A stretch of 64,000 nt of DNA, taken from Stenotrophomonas maltophilia. Its GTDB lineage: Bacteria > Pseudomonadota > Gammaproteobacteria > Xanthomonadales > Xanthomonadaceae. The notes below the pieces were generated by a model. The model saw nothing but the letters and a program-made list of their open reading frames with translations, did no database searches and was not told where the DNA came from. The position numbers were made by a program, and so were the translations under genes. Positions 10,153 to 20,616 of this stretch are shown here, piece by piece (the stretch's first letter is position 1; every line of letters begins with the position of its first letter). Where the stretch lies: assembly GCF_039555535.1 (NCBI RefSeq), contig NZ_CP154630.1:2307001-2371000 (forward strand). The letters run 5' to 3'.

Positions 10153-10638
10153 CTAGGCTGCGATCACGATCAGTGACAGCTGCTCGGCAACCAGTGCCAT
10201 ATCACCCTCCGGAAGCCGTTCCACACTCTTGTGCTGGGTCAGCAGCCACTGCCCGGGCTGGCGCAGCTCCAGCGAGAGCAGCCGCGAGCGGACGCGCACC
10301 TCCGAACCGCTCGGCACCGGCGCCAGGAAGCGCACCTTGTTCAAACCGTAGTTGAGCACGTGGGCGATGCCGGGGAAGCCGGCGAGGGCGGCCACGTCGT
10401 CCTCCACGGTCAGTGAGAGCAGCAGGAAGCCATGTGCGATGGTGCGCCCACCCGCCAGCTGTGCCTGCGCCCGCGCCGGATCGACATGGATCCAGTTGTG
10501 GTCGCCGGTGGCATCGGCGAAGGCGTCGATGCGCGACTGGGCGATGCGGGTGGCGCCACTCAGCCGCTCGCTGGCCACCCATTGCTGCAACGCCTGCAGG
10601 GCCGCCGGCAGGGCGGCGGCGGTGTCCTGTGGGCTCAT
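10153..10638 (-). CDS. MaoC-family (R)-specific enoyl-CoA hydratase-like protein
   Basis: A 161-residue single hot-dog-fold protein. The hydratase signature ATGDHNWIHVDPARA is at residues 43-57, with D46 and H51 in the D-x4-H spacing of (R)-enoyl-CoA hydratases, followed by GGRTIAHGFLLLSL. Such enzymes hydrate trans-2-enoyl-CoA to (R)-3-hydroxyacyl-CoA or run the reverse reaction, linking beta-oxidation to polyhydroxyalkanoate metabolism. Its ATG overlaps the stop of the alpha/beta hydrolase by 4 bp, so the two are translationally coupled. Together with the nearby acyl-CoA ligase and depolymerase-type esterase it supports a role in using 3-hydroxy acids or fatty acids. The actual substrate is not known. 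Confidence 0.88.
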   Translation of the reverse strand: MSPQDTAAALPAALQALQQWVASERLSGATRIAQSRIDAFADATGDHNWIHVDPARAQAQLAGGRTIAHGFLLLSLTVEDDVAALAGFPGIAHVLNYGLNKVRFLAPVPSGSEVRVRSRLLSLELRQPGQWLLTQHKSVERLPEGDMALVAEQLSLIVIAA

Positions 10639-11513
10639 TCCACACGCTCCAGCAGGGCCAGGATCGCACCACGCGCCTCAGGCTCGGACAGCATGGGCGC
10701 GTGGCCGACATCCGGCACCTCTACCAGCCGGGCACTCTCCGACGTCGCCGCCATCTGCCGTGCAACGTCGGCCGGCAGGATGTCGGACAGGGCGCCACGC
10801 ACCACCAGCACCGGCACGCGCGAGGTCAGCCCGCGCACCGCGCGCCACAGCACCGGCCGCAGCAGCCACAGCACCCACGGTCGCGTGGTGCGGATCACCG
10901 CCGGGTCGTAGTCCAGTTCCAGCAGTCCATCGCTGCGCGTGCGGAAGGTACGCACCGCCATCTGTCGCCAGTCATCGGTGCTGAAGCGCGGGAACGCGGC
11001 CTTGCCGATCGATGCCACATAGGCAGTGGCCTGCTCGAGATCCATCGGCGGCACCGGCTTGCCCGCGTACTTGCCGATCCGTGCCAGCGCCTCACGCGGC
11101 ACCTTGGGGCCGGCATCGTTGAGGACCGCACCCGCGATCCGCTCCGGCGCGCGCGAGGCGAGGGTGATGGTCACCAGTACGCCCAGCGAGGTGCCGACGA
11201 ATACCGCCCGGTCGATGTTCTGCGAGCGCAGCAGCGCTACCAGGTCGTCGGCATAGGTGCGCGGGTTGTAGCTGGTGGGATCATGCGCACGCTCCGACCC
11301 CGCGCGCCCCCGCAGGTCGACCGCGATCACGCGCCAGCCGCCGGCAGTGAGCGTATCGGCCAGCGCATCGAAATCGGCACCATTGCGGGTCAGGCCGGGA
11401 ATGCAGACCACGGTGCCGCGCGGTGCCGTTCCCGAACCCGGTGCATGGTCGCGCGCATGCAGGCGCAGGCCATCATTGCTGTGCCAGTACAGATCTACGT
11501 AGGACTGCATCAT
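10635..11513 (-). CDS. alpha/beta hydrolase
   Basis: A 292-residue cytoplasmic alpha/beta hydrolase without a signal peptide. The oxyanion-hole region is VVCIPGLTRNGADF. The nucleophile elbow is GTSLG, with S109. The probable acid lies in RGALSDILPADV, and the catalytic histidine in VGHAPMLSEP near the C-terminus. Such enzymes cleave esters or thioesters. The gene starts 32 bp after the TonB receptor and overlaps the MaoC gene by 4 bp, so it is in the middle of an operon. A second ATG at 11510 is an equally possible start. Given its neighbours it might hydrolyse an imported ester or oligomer, which is inference. Confidence 0.88.
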   Translation of the reverse strand: MMQSYVDLYWHSNDGLRLHARDHAPGSGTAPRGTVVCIPGLTRNGADFDALADTLTAGGWRVIAVDLRGRAGSERAHDPTSYNPRTYADDLVALLRSQNIDRAVFVGTSLGVLVTITLASRAPERIAGAVLNDAGPKVPREALARIGKYAGKPVPPMDLEQATAYVASIGKAAFPRFSTDDWRQMAVRTFRTRSDGLLELDYDPAVIRTTRPWVLWLLRPVLWRAVRGLTSRVPVLVVRGALSDILPADVARQMAATSESARLVEVPDVGHAPMLSEPEARGAILALLERVE

Positions 11514-11545
11514 GCAGGGGCTTCCTGGAAATCGTAACGGATGCG

Positions 11546-13744
<2,199 letters not shown>

Positions 13745-13829
13745 TCGGTCCTCCCCCAGGCAAGTGCTCACAGATGGCCCATTGCCACCCCTGCAGCGAA
13801 GGCTAGCGGTGTCATCCGGCAGCGGCGAG

Positions 13830-13843
13830 TGGACCTAGGTCCA
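13830..13843. promoter_or_regulatory. candidate operator in divergent promoter region, ACCTAGGT core
   Basis: TGGACCTAGGTCCA is a perfect 14-bp palindrome. It sits midway between the TonB receptor start (86 bp away) and the secreted esterase start (98 bp away). It shares ACCTAGGT with the palindrome in front of the NarL-type regulator and the acyl-CoA ligase, which suggests one regulator controls all four transcription units. Confidence 0.5.
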
Positions 13844-13941
13844 GTCGGCAGTGGCCGCCGGATGCGGATACTGGGCGTGCCCTCAGCCGGACGCGCTCCC
13901 CGGTACTACTTCATCCACGACTCACGCATGAGGATCTGGCC

Positions 13942-14946
13942 ATGAATTCCGGAATCGATTCGATCAAGGCGGTAGTGCTGGCGCTGTGCTGCTGGCTGGC
14001 GTCGGCAGGCAGCGTGCTCGCCGCGGGCCCTGCCGGGCATTGGGACATCGGCCTGTACGGCAACCTGTTCGGCGCCCGCGAATACCAGGTCTGGGTGCCG
14101 GCCGGCTACAGCGACCAGCAGCCGCTGCCCTTGCTGTTGGTACTGCACGGCTGCGTCAACGGCCCCAACCTGATGGGCGAGGCCTCCGGCTTCAACGATG
14201 TGGCCGACATCGAGGGTTTCATCGTGGTCTATCCGCGCCAGAACGTGACCTCCAACCCGGCGCGCTGCTGGAACTGGCAGCTGCCGATCAACCAGGCCCG
14301 TGACAGCGGCGAGGCGTCGATCCTGGCCGGCATCGTGGACAAGGTGAAGGCCGGTTACAGCGTCGATCCGCACCGGGTCTACGTCACCGGCATTTCCGCC
14401 GGCGGTGCTATGACCTCGATCATGCTGGCCTGCTATTCGGACGTGTTCGCCGCTGGTGCCATCCATTCCGGCGGCATGTTCAAGGGTGCGACCACCATCT
14501 CCGGCAGCGCCTACGCGTTGCTGGCCGGCAGCATCCATTCGCCGGACAGCAACGGTCGGCTGGCCTGGCAGTGCTCGGGCTCACCGATGCCGCGCCCGCT
14601 GCCGGTGCTGGTGTTCCATGGCAGCGCCGACCTCACCGTCAACCCGGTAAACGGTGAGCAGGCCGTGCGCCAGTTCCTGCAGACCAACGACCTGGCCGAC
14701 GACGGCCTGGACAACGACTCGGTGAAGTACCTGCCGACCAGCACCTACCATGGCCAGGTGCCGGGTGGGCGTGCCTACACGGTGGACACCTATGCCTATG
14801 GCGGTCGCACGCTGGCACAGCACTATGTGGTACAGGGCATGGGGCATGCGTGGAGTGGCAGCCAGTCGGGCTTGCCGTTCACCGACCCGAAGGGCCCGGA
14901 TGCCACGTTGATCACCTGGATGTTCCTGAAGAACTACCAGCGCTGA
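13942..14946 (+). CDS. secreted polyhydroxybutyrate-depolymerase-family esterase
   Basis: A 334-residue exported esterase of the PHB-depolymerase/LpqC family. A signal peptide covers about residues 1-28 (AVVLALCCWLASAGSVLAA). The oxyanion segment is VLHGCVNGPN. The lipase box is GISAGG, with nucleophile S152. The acid is in FHGSADLTVNP, and the histidine is in GMGHAWSG. GAGG lies 8 bases before the ATG. Family members cleave PHB, feruloyl or acetyl esters, so the exact polymer is uncertain; no separate substrate-binding domain is present. The gene is divergent from the TonB receptor operon across the ACCTAGGT palindrome, which makes it a plausible extracellular first step of that module. Confidence 0.88.
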   Translation: MNSGIDSIKAVVLALCCWLASAGSVLAAGPAGHWDIGLYGNLFGAREYQVWVPAGYSDQQPLPLLLVLHGCVNGPNLMGEASGFNDVADIEGFIVVYPRQNVTSNPARCWNWQLPINQARDSGEASILAGIVDKVKAGYSVDPHRVYVTGISAGGAMTSIMLACYSDVFAAGAIHSGGMFKGATTISGSAYALLAGSIHSPDSNGRLAWQCSGSPMPRPLPVLVFHGSADLTVNPVNGEQAVRQFLQTNDLADDGLDNDSVKYLPTSTYHGQVPGGRAYTVDTYAYGGRTLAQHYVVQGMGHAWSGSQSGLPFTDPKGPDATLITWMFLKNYQR

Positions 14947-14960
14947 AGGCAACAACCGCT

Positions 14961-14990
14961 GTAGTGTCGAACCTGATCGACGGTTGCAAC
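14961..14990. repeat. degenerate GTAG-headed hairpin (possible REP element)
   Basis: GTAG at 14961 is followed by GTCGA (14966-14970) pairing with TCGAC (14977-14981). Short hairpins headed by GTAG are the known REP family (SMAG) of Stenotrophomonas. This copy is weak and lies just behind the esterase gene. Confidence 0.3.
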
Positions 14991-15037
14991 CCCATGCTAG
15001 CCTTCGCCCTGGCAGGACTGCCTGACAGGGGGAGGGC

Positions 15038-15394
15038 ATGGACATCCGACGCGCTTTTTCAATCGCATGGCTCGCATTCGGCCTGCTCGCATTGCTGTTG
15101 TCGGCAAACGCCCTCGGCCATCCCGGCGGGCTCGACAGGAATGGCTGCCACACCAACCGCAAGACCGGTGACTACCACTGCCATCGAGGCGCTCCAGCAG
15201 CGCCTCGATATGTCGACACCCCGCGCAGCAGTTTCGCCCCCGGTTCTGCGCGCAGGTCCGGGGTGTTTGCCAACTGCACGGAGGCCCGCGCCGCCGGAGC
15301 AGCGCCGGTACGGCGTGGTGATCCGGGGTATGGGCCGCACCTTGATCGCGACAATGATGGCGTGGGCTGCGAACCCTATCGTGGTCGCAGGTAG
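15038..15394 (+). CDS. secreted protein with Excalibur calcium-binding motif
   Basis: A 118-residue exported protein. A hydrophobic signal segment (WLAFGLLALLLSANALG) is followed by a Cys/His-rich stretch, NGCHTNRKTGDYHCHRG. That stretch is common in small proteins that also carry an Excalibur domain. The C-terminus carries the Excalibur loop, DRDNDGVGCEPY, an EF-hand-like D-x-D-x-D-G calcium site closed by a Cys. Cys residues at FANCTEA and GVGCEP probably form the domain's disulfide. The function is unknown; Excalibur domains are extracytoplasmic and often accompany nucleases, but no nuclease domain is present here. It stands alone between the esterase and a serine protease. Confidence 0.8.
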   Translation: MDIRRAFSIAWLAFGLLALLLSANALGHPGGLDRNGCHTNRKTGDYHCHRGAPAAPRYVDTPRSSFAPGSARRSGVFANCTEARAAGAAPVRRGDPGYGPHLDRDNDGVGCEPYRGRR

Positions 15395-15527
15395 GGCAAG
15401 GCCCGCCTGGCTTCAGTCGCCGTTTTCCCGCGTTCGTCGGTCATCAGCAGGGCTGGTCGCACGACCTCCCTGCGTGGGAGGCGATGCCCTAGGCTGTTGT
15501 CACTTGACCGCAGGGACGAAGGCTTCC

Positions 15528-16343
15528 ATGAACCGCTGGCTTTTCCTCGCGCTTGCCGCGCTCCCGTTCGCCGCCGGTGCCGTGGTCATCCGCGATGATG
15601 TTGACGATGCCAGGTACCAGATAGACGCAACGGAATTCCCGGCACTGGCAGACATGCCGGGCGAGGGGCACGGCGTCCTGATTACACCGAGATGGGTGGT
15701 GACCGCCGCGCATGCCGCACCGATGGAGGGGATGGGCGCCACCATCACCATCGATGGCAAGGGCTATGGTGTCGAGCGTGTCTTCCTGCACCCCGGCTAT
15801 CGGAGGATGCCCGAGGCGCTGGGCATGGAGGCGATGGCAACGGGGAGTGCGTCGAAAATCCACGCGTTTCTGGCGGCGTCGGATGACATTGCGCTGATCA
15901 GACTTGCCACACCGGTGAGCGACGTGCAGCCGCTGGCGCTCTATCGTGGCAGCGCCGAGGTCACCCAGATCGCCACCTTGATCGGCAAAGGCGCCACCGG
16001 CAACGGTGCGACTGGACTGGTGCCCGGCGGGCCGCATCGTACGACGCTGCGGCGGGCCTACAACGCGATTACCGGCGGCAACACGCGTTATCTCTGGTAC
16101 CGGTTCGACCCGCCTCCGCAGGGCCTGCCCCTTGAAGGCGTGCTCGGCAACGGCGACAGCGGCGGCCCGCTGCTGATCGAGGATCAAGGCGTGTGGAAGC
16201 TGGTCGGCCTTGGGTCCTGGATCACTGCCGTTTCCGAGCACGCACTTGAAGCCGGCTACTATGGCCAAGTGGTCTACAGCGTTCGCGTGTCCCGCTACAT
16301 TGACTGGATCGAAAGCACTATCGATCGTGACGCGTCACGTTAA
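15528..16343 (+). CDS. secreted trypsin-like serine protease (S1 family)
   Basis: A 271-residue chymotrypsin-fold protease. The open frame extends far upstream, but the ATG at 15528 is followed directly by a signal peptide (RWLFLALAALPFAAGA), so it is taken as the start. The catalytic triad is visible as H62 in WVVTAAHA, D120 in SDDIALIRL and S211 in GNGDSGGPLL. No propeptide or C-terminal anchor is obvious. The chain is about as long as a typical bacterial trypsin-like protease. The N-terminal region is acidic and may be processed. The physiological substrate is not known. Confidence 0.9.
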   Translation: MNRWLFLALAALPFAAGAVVIRDDVDDARYQIDATEFPALADMPGEGHGVLITPRWVVTAAHAAPMEGMGATITIDGKGYGVERVFLHPGYRRMPEALGMEAMATGSASKIHAFLAASDDIALIRLATPVSDVQPLALYRGSAEVTQIATLIGKGATGNGATGLVPGGPHRTTLRRAYNAITGGNTRYLWYRFDPPPQGLPLEGVLGNGDSGGPLLIEDQGVWKLVGLGSWITAVSEHALEAGYYGQVVYSVRVSRYIDWIESTIDRDASR

Positions 16344-16420
16344 CTGACTGCCCAGGAGCCTGTCGCGTAGATGCTGGCCCGGTCTCAAGGCATGCGACCG
16401 GCGTTTGTATCCTTCCAGCG

Positions 16421-16975
16421 ATGGCTTCTTCGTTCAAACATCCTGCGTGCATGATCGACTTCCAGCCTTCCGGCTGGGTGCAGAACGGCGGGCGCTGGGA
16501 TCTATGGTGGAACGGCCGTTCGGTGGCGCACATCATGGCACACCCCGTACTCGGTATCCGCCTATGCCTGGATGCGCGCAGGATGTCACGAAGCAAGGTC
16601 GTCGCTGCGGCGAATGTACGCCAGGCCAAGCGCTATGCCGAGCGCTGGTGCGCCGTTCGGCTTTGCCCCCAGTTGCGACTGCGCGATGCAGTGGCACGAC
16701 TGGTGGATGCAACGCCCGGCACGCAAGGTGCGGGGACGCCACCGCTCTCCCGCGAGCAGCGGCAGCAGGCCCGCCGCCTGGCTGAGGCGGGAGCGGGGGA
16801 GGTGAGGCGGATCAAGGAGGCGCTCGCGCCCCGTCGGCCGCCGATGGCAGTGCGGCCTGATGTGCAGGAAAATGGCAGAGCCTGGTCGACCACAGACCAG
16901 GCTCCACCCAGTCGCCCGCCGGGTGGCCGCGCTACGCCGAAAGCTCCTCGCGCACGATCTTCGCCCCTGCGCTGA
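16421..16975 (+). CDS. hypothetical basic protein
   Basis: A 184-residue reading frame of unknown function. The first 70 residues look protein-like (FQPSGWVQNGGRWDLWWNG, then CLDARRMSRSKV). A helical Arg/Ala-rich middle follows (REQRQQARRLAEAGAGEVRRIKEAL). The last 40 residues are low-complexity Pro/Arg, run through the hairpin at 16878-16904 and overlap the 3' end of mesD on the other strand. I doubt that the tail is conserved; the real gene may be shorter in relatives. There is no signal peptide and no recognised domain. Confidence 0.45.
   Translation: MASSFKHPACMIDFQPSGWVQNGGRWDLWWNGRSVAHIMAHPVLGIRLCLDARRMSRSKVVAAANVRQAKRYAERWCAVRLCPQLRLRDAVARLVDATPGTQGAGTPPLSREQRQQARRLAEAGAGEVRRIKEALAPRRPPMAVRPDVQENGRAWSTTDQAPPSRPPGGRATPKAPRARSSPLR
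16878..16904 (-). terminator. stem-loop downstream of mesD
   Basis: GAGCCTGGTC pairs perfectly with GACCAGGCTC around a 7-base loop, about 30 bp beyond the mesD stop in the direction of transcription. Read on the minus strand it is followed by TGCCATTTTCC, a weak T-rich tract. It is a probable terminator of the methionine synthase operon. Confidence 0.6.
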
Positions 16976-17966
16976 GCGCGCGCAGCTTGCCGCGTGCCAC
17001 TTCACGCGCCAGCGGTGCCATGCCGCAGTTGGTGCTCGGGTAGAGCTTGTCGGCATCCACGAACTGCAGCGCCCTGCGCAGCGTGTTGGCCACGTCTTCC
17101 GGCGTTTCCACCGTATTGGAGGCCACGTCGATGGCGCCCACCATCACCTTCTTGCCGCGCACCAGTTCGATCAGGTCGATCGGCACGTGCGAGTTCTGGC
17201 ATTCCAGCGAGATGATGTCGATGCTGGAGGTCCGCAGCTTCGGGAACGATTCTTCGTACTGGCGCCATTCCGAGCCCAGTGTCTGCTTCCAGTCGGTGTT
17301 GGCCTTGATGCCATAGCCGTAGCAGATGTGCACGGCCGTCTGGCACTTCAGGCCTTCGACGGCCCTCTCCAGCGCAGCCACGCCCCAGTCGTTCACTTCG
17401 TCGAAGAACACATTGAAGGCGGGCTCATCGAACTGGATGATGTCCACGCCGGCGGCCTCCAGTTCCTTTGCCTCTTCGTTGAGGATCTTCGCGAACTCCC
17501 AGGCCAGCTTTTCGCGGCTCTTGTAGTGGGCGTCATACAGCGTGTCGATCATGGTCATCGGGCCAGGCAGGGCCCACTTGATGGGTTGCGCGGTCTGGCG
17601 GCGCAGGAACTTCGCATCCTCCACGAACACCGGTTTCGGGCGGCTGACCGCGCCAACCACTGTCGGCACGCTGGCATCGTAGCGGTTGCGGATGCGCACG
17701 GTTTCGCGCTTCTCGAAATCGACACCGCTGAGGTGCTCGATGAAGGTGGTAACGAAGTGTTGCCGGGTCTGTTCGCCGTCGCTGACAATGTCGATGCCTG
17801 CGTGCTGCTGTTCCTGCAGGGACAGGCGTAGCGCGTCCTGCTTGCCTTCAATCAGGCCATCGTCCTGCAGTTTCCAGGGTGACCAGAGCTTCTCGGGCTC
17901 GGCCAGCCAGGATGGCTTGGGCAGGCTGCCTGCGGTGGAGGTGGGAAGCAGTTTCTTCGTCGACAT
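16932..17966 (-). CDS. mesD: folate-independent methionine synthase, core MetE-like (MesD family)
   Basis: A 344-residue protein equivalent to only the C-terminal catalytic barrel of MetE. Zinc ligands are visible as H213 and C215 (AVHICYGYG), E255 (ISLECQNSH) and C314 (STNCGMAP), so homocysteine can be activated, but the N-terminal folate-binding half of MetE is absent. It starts 38 bp after a DUF1852 (MesX) gene, the pairing that defines the MesD class of methionine synthases, in which MesX and oxygen are needed and the methyl donor is not methyl-tetrahydrofolate. The start at 17966 has AGGAAA upstream and begins just before the conserved LLPTSTAGSLPKP; the open frame continues upstream to 18020 into the end of mesX. 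The last gene of the operon, it is followed by a hairpin. Confidence 0.9.
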   Translation of the reverse strand: MSTKKLLPTSTAGSLPKPSWLAEPEKLWSPWKLQDDGLIEGKQDALRLSLQEQQHAGIDIVSDGEQTRQHFVTTFIEHLSGVDFEKRETVRIRNRYDASVPTVVGAVSRPKPVFVEDAKFLRRQTAQPIKWALPGPMTMIDTLYDAHYKSREKLAWEFAKILNEEAKELEAAGVDIIQFDEPAFNVFFDEVNDWGVAALERAVEGLKCQTAVHICYGYGIKANTDWKQTLGSEWRQYEESFPKLRTSSIDIISLECQNSHVPIDLIELVRGKKVMVGAIDVASNTVETPEDVANTLRRALQFVDADKLYPSTNCGMAPLAREVARGKLRALSAGAKIVREELSA

Positions 17967-18004
17967 TGCGTCTTGTTTCCTGGGGCGAGTGGGGAATCGA
18001 TGGA

Positions 18005-18982
18005 TCAGCGGGCGGCCCACTGCTCAAGCACGGCGCGGTATGGCTTGATGAAGTGTTCTTCGGTGAACCTGCCCTGCTTGACCGCCAGCTGGCTGCGCTC
18101 TTCGCGGTCGTAGACGATGCGGGTGGAGGAGTAATCCTGGTGCTTCAGGCTGGGCTGGTAGACCTTGCCGGCCACGGAGTTGGCGTTGTAGATCTCCGGG
18201 CGGTAGATCTTCTGGAAGGCCTCCATCGTGCTGATGGTGCCGATCAGCTCCAGGTTCGAGTAGTCGCCCAGCAGGTCGCCCTGGAAGTAGAACGCCAGCG
18301 GTGCGACGCTGCCCGGCGGCATGAAGTAGCGCACCTGCAGGCCCATCTTGTCGAAGTACTGGTCAGTGGGAGAGAACTCGCCCTGCCGGTACTCCACGCC
18401 CAGGATCGGGTGGTGGTTCTCGGTGCGGTGGTAGGTCTTGCTGCTGGATACGCTGATGCAGATCACCGGCCCCTTGCTGAAGTTGGCACGGTAGGCGTCA
18501 GATTCCAGGAAATGCCTGAACAGCTTGCCGTGCAGGTCTCCAAAGCCTTCCGGAATGCCAAAGGTGGCCTTGCCTTCGTTGCTGGCCGGCAGCACCACGC
18601 TGAAATCGTAGTCGCGCACGTAGGACGAGAAGTTGTTGCCGACGATGCCTTCGGTACGGGCACCGGTGCGGGTGTCGACGATGGTCGGTCGCAGCACTTC
18701 GATCAGCGGGAACGGATCGCTGCCATTGCCGCCATCGATGTGCATCTCCACCGAGATGATGTCCAGCTCGACCGCGTAACGATCCGCGCTGGGGTTGTCC
18801 CAGTGCGCCAGATCGTTGAAGCGGTTGTTGATCATGCTGATCGTGTTGCGCAGGTTCTCCTGGCGCGACGCGCCGCGGGCCAGGTTGGCAAAATTGGTGG
18901 TGATGCGCGTCCCATCGGCGGGCTGGTAATCCTCGTTGAAGGGGATGCGCGTGATGCTGAAGGTGAAGGTGTCGGTCGTCAT
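18005..18982 (-). CDS. mesX: DUF1852 protein MesX, partner of the MesD methionine synthase
   Basis: A 325-residue protein that matches the DUF1852 family, recognisable from FTFSITRIPFNEDYQPADGT (in part), TTNFANLARG and SVSSSKTYHRTENHHPILG. It has no signal peptide or membrane segment. Members are almost always encoded next to MesD-type synthases, and MesX has been shown genetically to be required for MesD activity; its biochemical role is open. It has been suggested to act with oxygen or flavin in methyl-group supply. Here it lies between a flavin reductase gene (56 bp upstream) and mesD (38 bp downstream), consistent with that idea. The ATG at 18982 is preferred to the one at 19042 because the conserved region begins right after it. 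Confidence 0.9.
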   Translation of the reverse strand: MTTDTFTFSITRIPFNEDYQPADGTRITTNFANLARGASRQENLRNTISMINNRFNDLAHWDNPSADRYAVELDIISVEMHIDGGNGSDPFPLIEVLRPTIVDTRTGARTEGIVGNNFSSYVRDYDFSVVLPASNEGKATFGIPEGFGDLHGKLFRHFLESDAYRANFSKGPVICISVSSSKTYHRTENHHPILGVEYRQGEFSPTDQYFDKMGLQVRYFMPPGSVAPLAFYFQGDLLGDYSNLELIGTISTMEAFQKIYRPEIYNANSVAGKVYQPSLKHQDYSSTRIVYDREERSQLAVKQGRFTEEHFIKPYRAVLEQWAAR

Positions 18983-19038
18983 GGATGGCGTTCCGTAGTG
19001 CGGGGTGACATCCGGATGCGGGCGAAGGCATCCGGCAT

Positions 19039-19626
19039 TCAATGTGCTGGGGCGGCCTCAAGGGCGGCGGCGCGGTGGCGGGGCAGGGCCAGCAGCGGCA
19101 GGGCCCGCCGCACCGCCAACCGCGTCCGCTCGATCAGGGCATCGTTGTGCACGTGGCCGTCGACGAAATCGCGGTCGGTGGCGTAGACGCCCAGCGGCAG
19201 GGTGCGCGCCTGGAAGAAGCTGAAGAGCGGGCGCAGCTGATGGTCGATCACCAGCGAATGGCGCTCGCTGCCGCCGGTGGCGGCCAGCAGGATGGGGGTG
19301 TCGACCAGTGCGTCCTGGTGGATGAAGTCGAAGAAATGCTTGAACAGCCCGGTGTACGAGCCGCGATAGACCGGCGTGCTCACCACCAGCACATCGGCCT
19401 GCTCGACGGCGGCCAACTGGCGTTCCACCGTGTCGGGCAGCTGCGAACGCCAGAGCGCACCCGCCAGCTGCGGGGCCAGCTCGCCCAGTTCAACCAGGTG
19501 CTGCTCGCTATGGATGTCCTCGCCCATCAGGTCCAGCAGATGCTCGGCCAGGGCCGCGGCCCTGGAGGGGCGCTGCAATCCGCCGGAAACGGCGACGATT
19601 CGAAGGGGGCGGGTAGGTGAAAGCAT
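19039..19626 (-). CDS. NADPH-dependent FMN reductase (MsuE-like)
   Basis: A 195-residue flavodoxin-fold reductase. The phosphate-binding loop is VSGGLQRPSRAAALAEHLL at residues 14-32. The central VVSTPVYRGSYTGLFKHFFDF motif is the one typical of MsuE/SsuE-type FMN reductases. These enzymes supply reduced FMN to two-component monooxygenases. As first gene of the operon with mesX and mesD, it may provide reduced flavin to the oxygen-requiring MesD/MesX reaction; this is inference. It is divergent from a MetR-like regulator across a 75-bp region with a clear operator. Confidence 0.88.
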   Translation of the reverse strand: MLSPTRPLRIVAVSGGLQRPSRAAALAEHLLDLMGEDIHSEQHLVELGELAPQLAGALWRSQLPDTVERQLAAVEQADVLVVSTPVYRGSYTGLFKHFFDFIHQDALVDTPILLAATGGSERHSLVIDHQLRPLFSFFQARTLPLGVYATDRDFVDGHVHNDALIERTRLAVRRALPLLALPRHRAAALEAAPAH

Positions 19627-19653
19627 GACCCGATGCTAGCCACGCCCTTCCAT

Positions 19654-19676
19654 GACGTAAAATGGTATTACTTCAC
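19654..19676. promoter_or_regulatory. LysR-type operator between the mes operon and the MetR-like gene
   Basis: TGACGTAA, 7 bases, then TTACTTCA form an inverted repeat matching at 7 of 8 positions per arm. The spacing fits a LysR-type recognition site, and the outer TGA...TCA resembles MetR boxes. It is centred in the 75-bp divergent region between the FMN reductase start and the regulator start. Confidence 0.65.
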
Positions 19677-19701
19677 CAATCCATGAGCGGGATTCATCAT
19701 C

Positions 19702-20616
19702 ATGCTGGAGCGGATCCACCTCAGCATCGTGCAGCAGGTCGAGCAGCAGGGCTCTCTCACCGCTGCCGCCGGCGTACTCAACCTGACCCAGTCGGCCCTG
19801 AGCCACAGCATGAAGAAGCTGGAGCAGCAGCTGGGCACCGACGTCTGGCTGCGCGAAGGCCGCAGCTTGCGGCTGACCCAGGCCGGGCAGTACCTGCTGG
19901 CGGTTGCCAACCGGGTGCTGCCACAGCTGGACCTGGCCGAGGAGCGGCTGGGCCAGTTCGCACAGGGTGAGCGGGGTGCGCTGCGCATCGGCATGGAATG
20001 CCATCCCTGCTACCAGTGGCTGCTGAAGATCGTCTCGCCGTACCTGGCCGCGTGGCCGGACGTGGACGTGGACGTCAAGCAGAAGTTCCAGTTCGGCGGC
20101 ATTGGTGCACTGTTCGGGTACGAGATCGACCTGCTGGTCACCCCGGACCCGCTGCTGAAGCCGGGCCTGAAGTTCATTCCCGTATTCGACTACGAGCAGG
20201 TGCTGGTGGTGGCCAGCAATCATGCGCTGGCCAAGCTCGACCATGTAAAGCCACGCCAGCTCGCCCAGGAAGTGCTGATCAGCTACCCGGTGCCGTTCGA
20301 GCGCCTGGACATCTACAACCAGTTCCTGCTGCCGGCCGGCATCACCCCGCGACGGCACAAGGCCATTGAAACCACCGACATCATGATGCAGATGGTGGCC
20401 AGCGGTCGTGGCGTGGCCGCCATGCCACGCTGGTTGGTGGAGGAGTATGCCGCGCGCATGGACGTGGTACCGGTGCGCCTCGGTGCGAAGGGCATTCCCA
20501 AGCAGATCTATCTGGGTGCGCGCCAGGCCGACACCGGCATCGACTATCTGGAGGCCTTCATCGACCTGGCGCGGAACAGTTCGCCCTTGGCCAGCAGTGC
20601 AGGCATGGGCAAGTAA
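19702..20616 (+). CDS. LysR-family regulator, MetR-like
   Basis: A 304-residue LysR regulator. The N-terminal winged helix is at residues 1-60 (GSLTAAAGVLNLTQSALSHS in part, then LEQQLGTDVWLREGRSLRLT). The effector domain shows the MetR pattern: GMECHPCYQWLLKIV, DLLVTPDPL, and MMQMVASGRGVAAMPRWL. MetR uses homocysteine as co-effector and activates methionine synthase genes. Its divergent position to the mes operon and its overlap with a MetF-like gene fit that role. It most likely controls both directions through the operator at 19654-19676. Confidence 0.88.
   Translation: MLERIHLSIVQQVEQQGSLTAAAGVLNLTQSALSHSMKKLEQQLGTDVWLREGRSLRLTQAGQYLLAVANRVLPQLDLAEERLGQFAQGERGALRIGMECHPCYQWLLKIVSPYLAAWPDVDVDVKQKFQFGGIGALFGYEIDLLVTPDPLLKPGLKFIPVFDYEQVLVVASNHALAKLDHVKPRQLAQEVLISYPVPFERLDIYNQFLLPAGITPRRHKAIETTDIMMQMVASGRGVAAMPRWLVEEYAARMDVVPVRLGAKGIPKQIYLGARQADTGIDYLEAFIDLARNSSPLASSAGMGK

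Noticed and set aside
15376..15410. GTAG-headed segment behind the Excalibur gene as a REP element
   Set aside because: The stem is too short and imperfect to distinguish from chance in GC-rich DNA.
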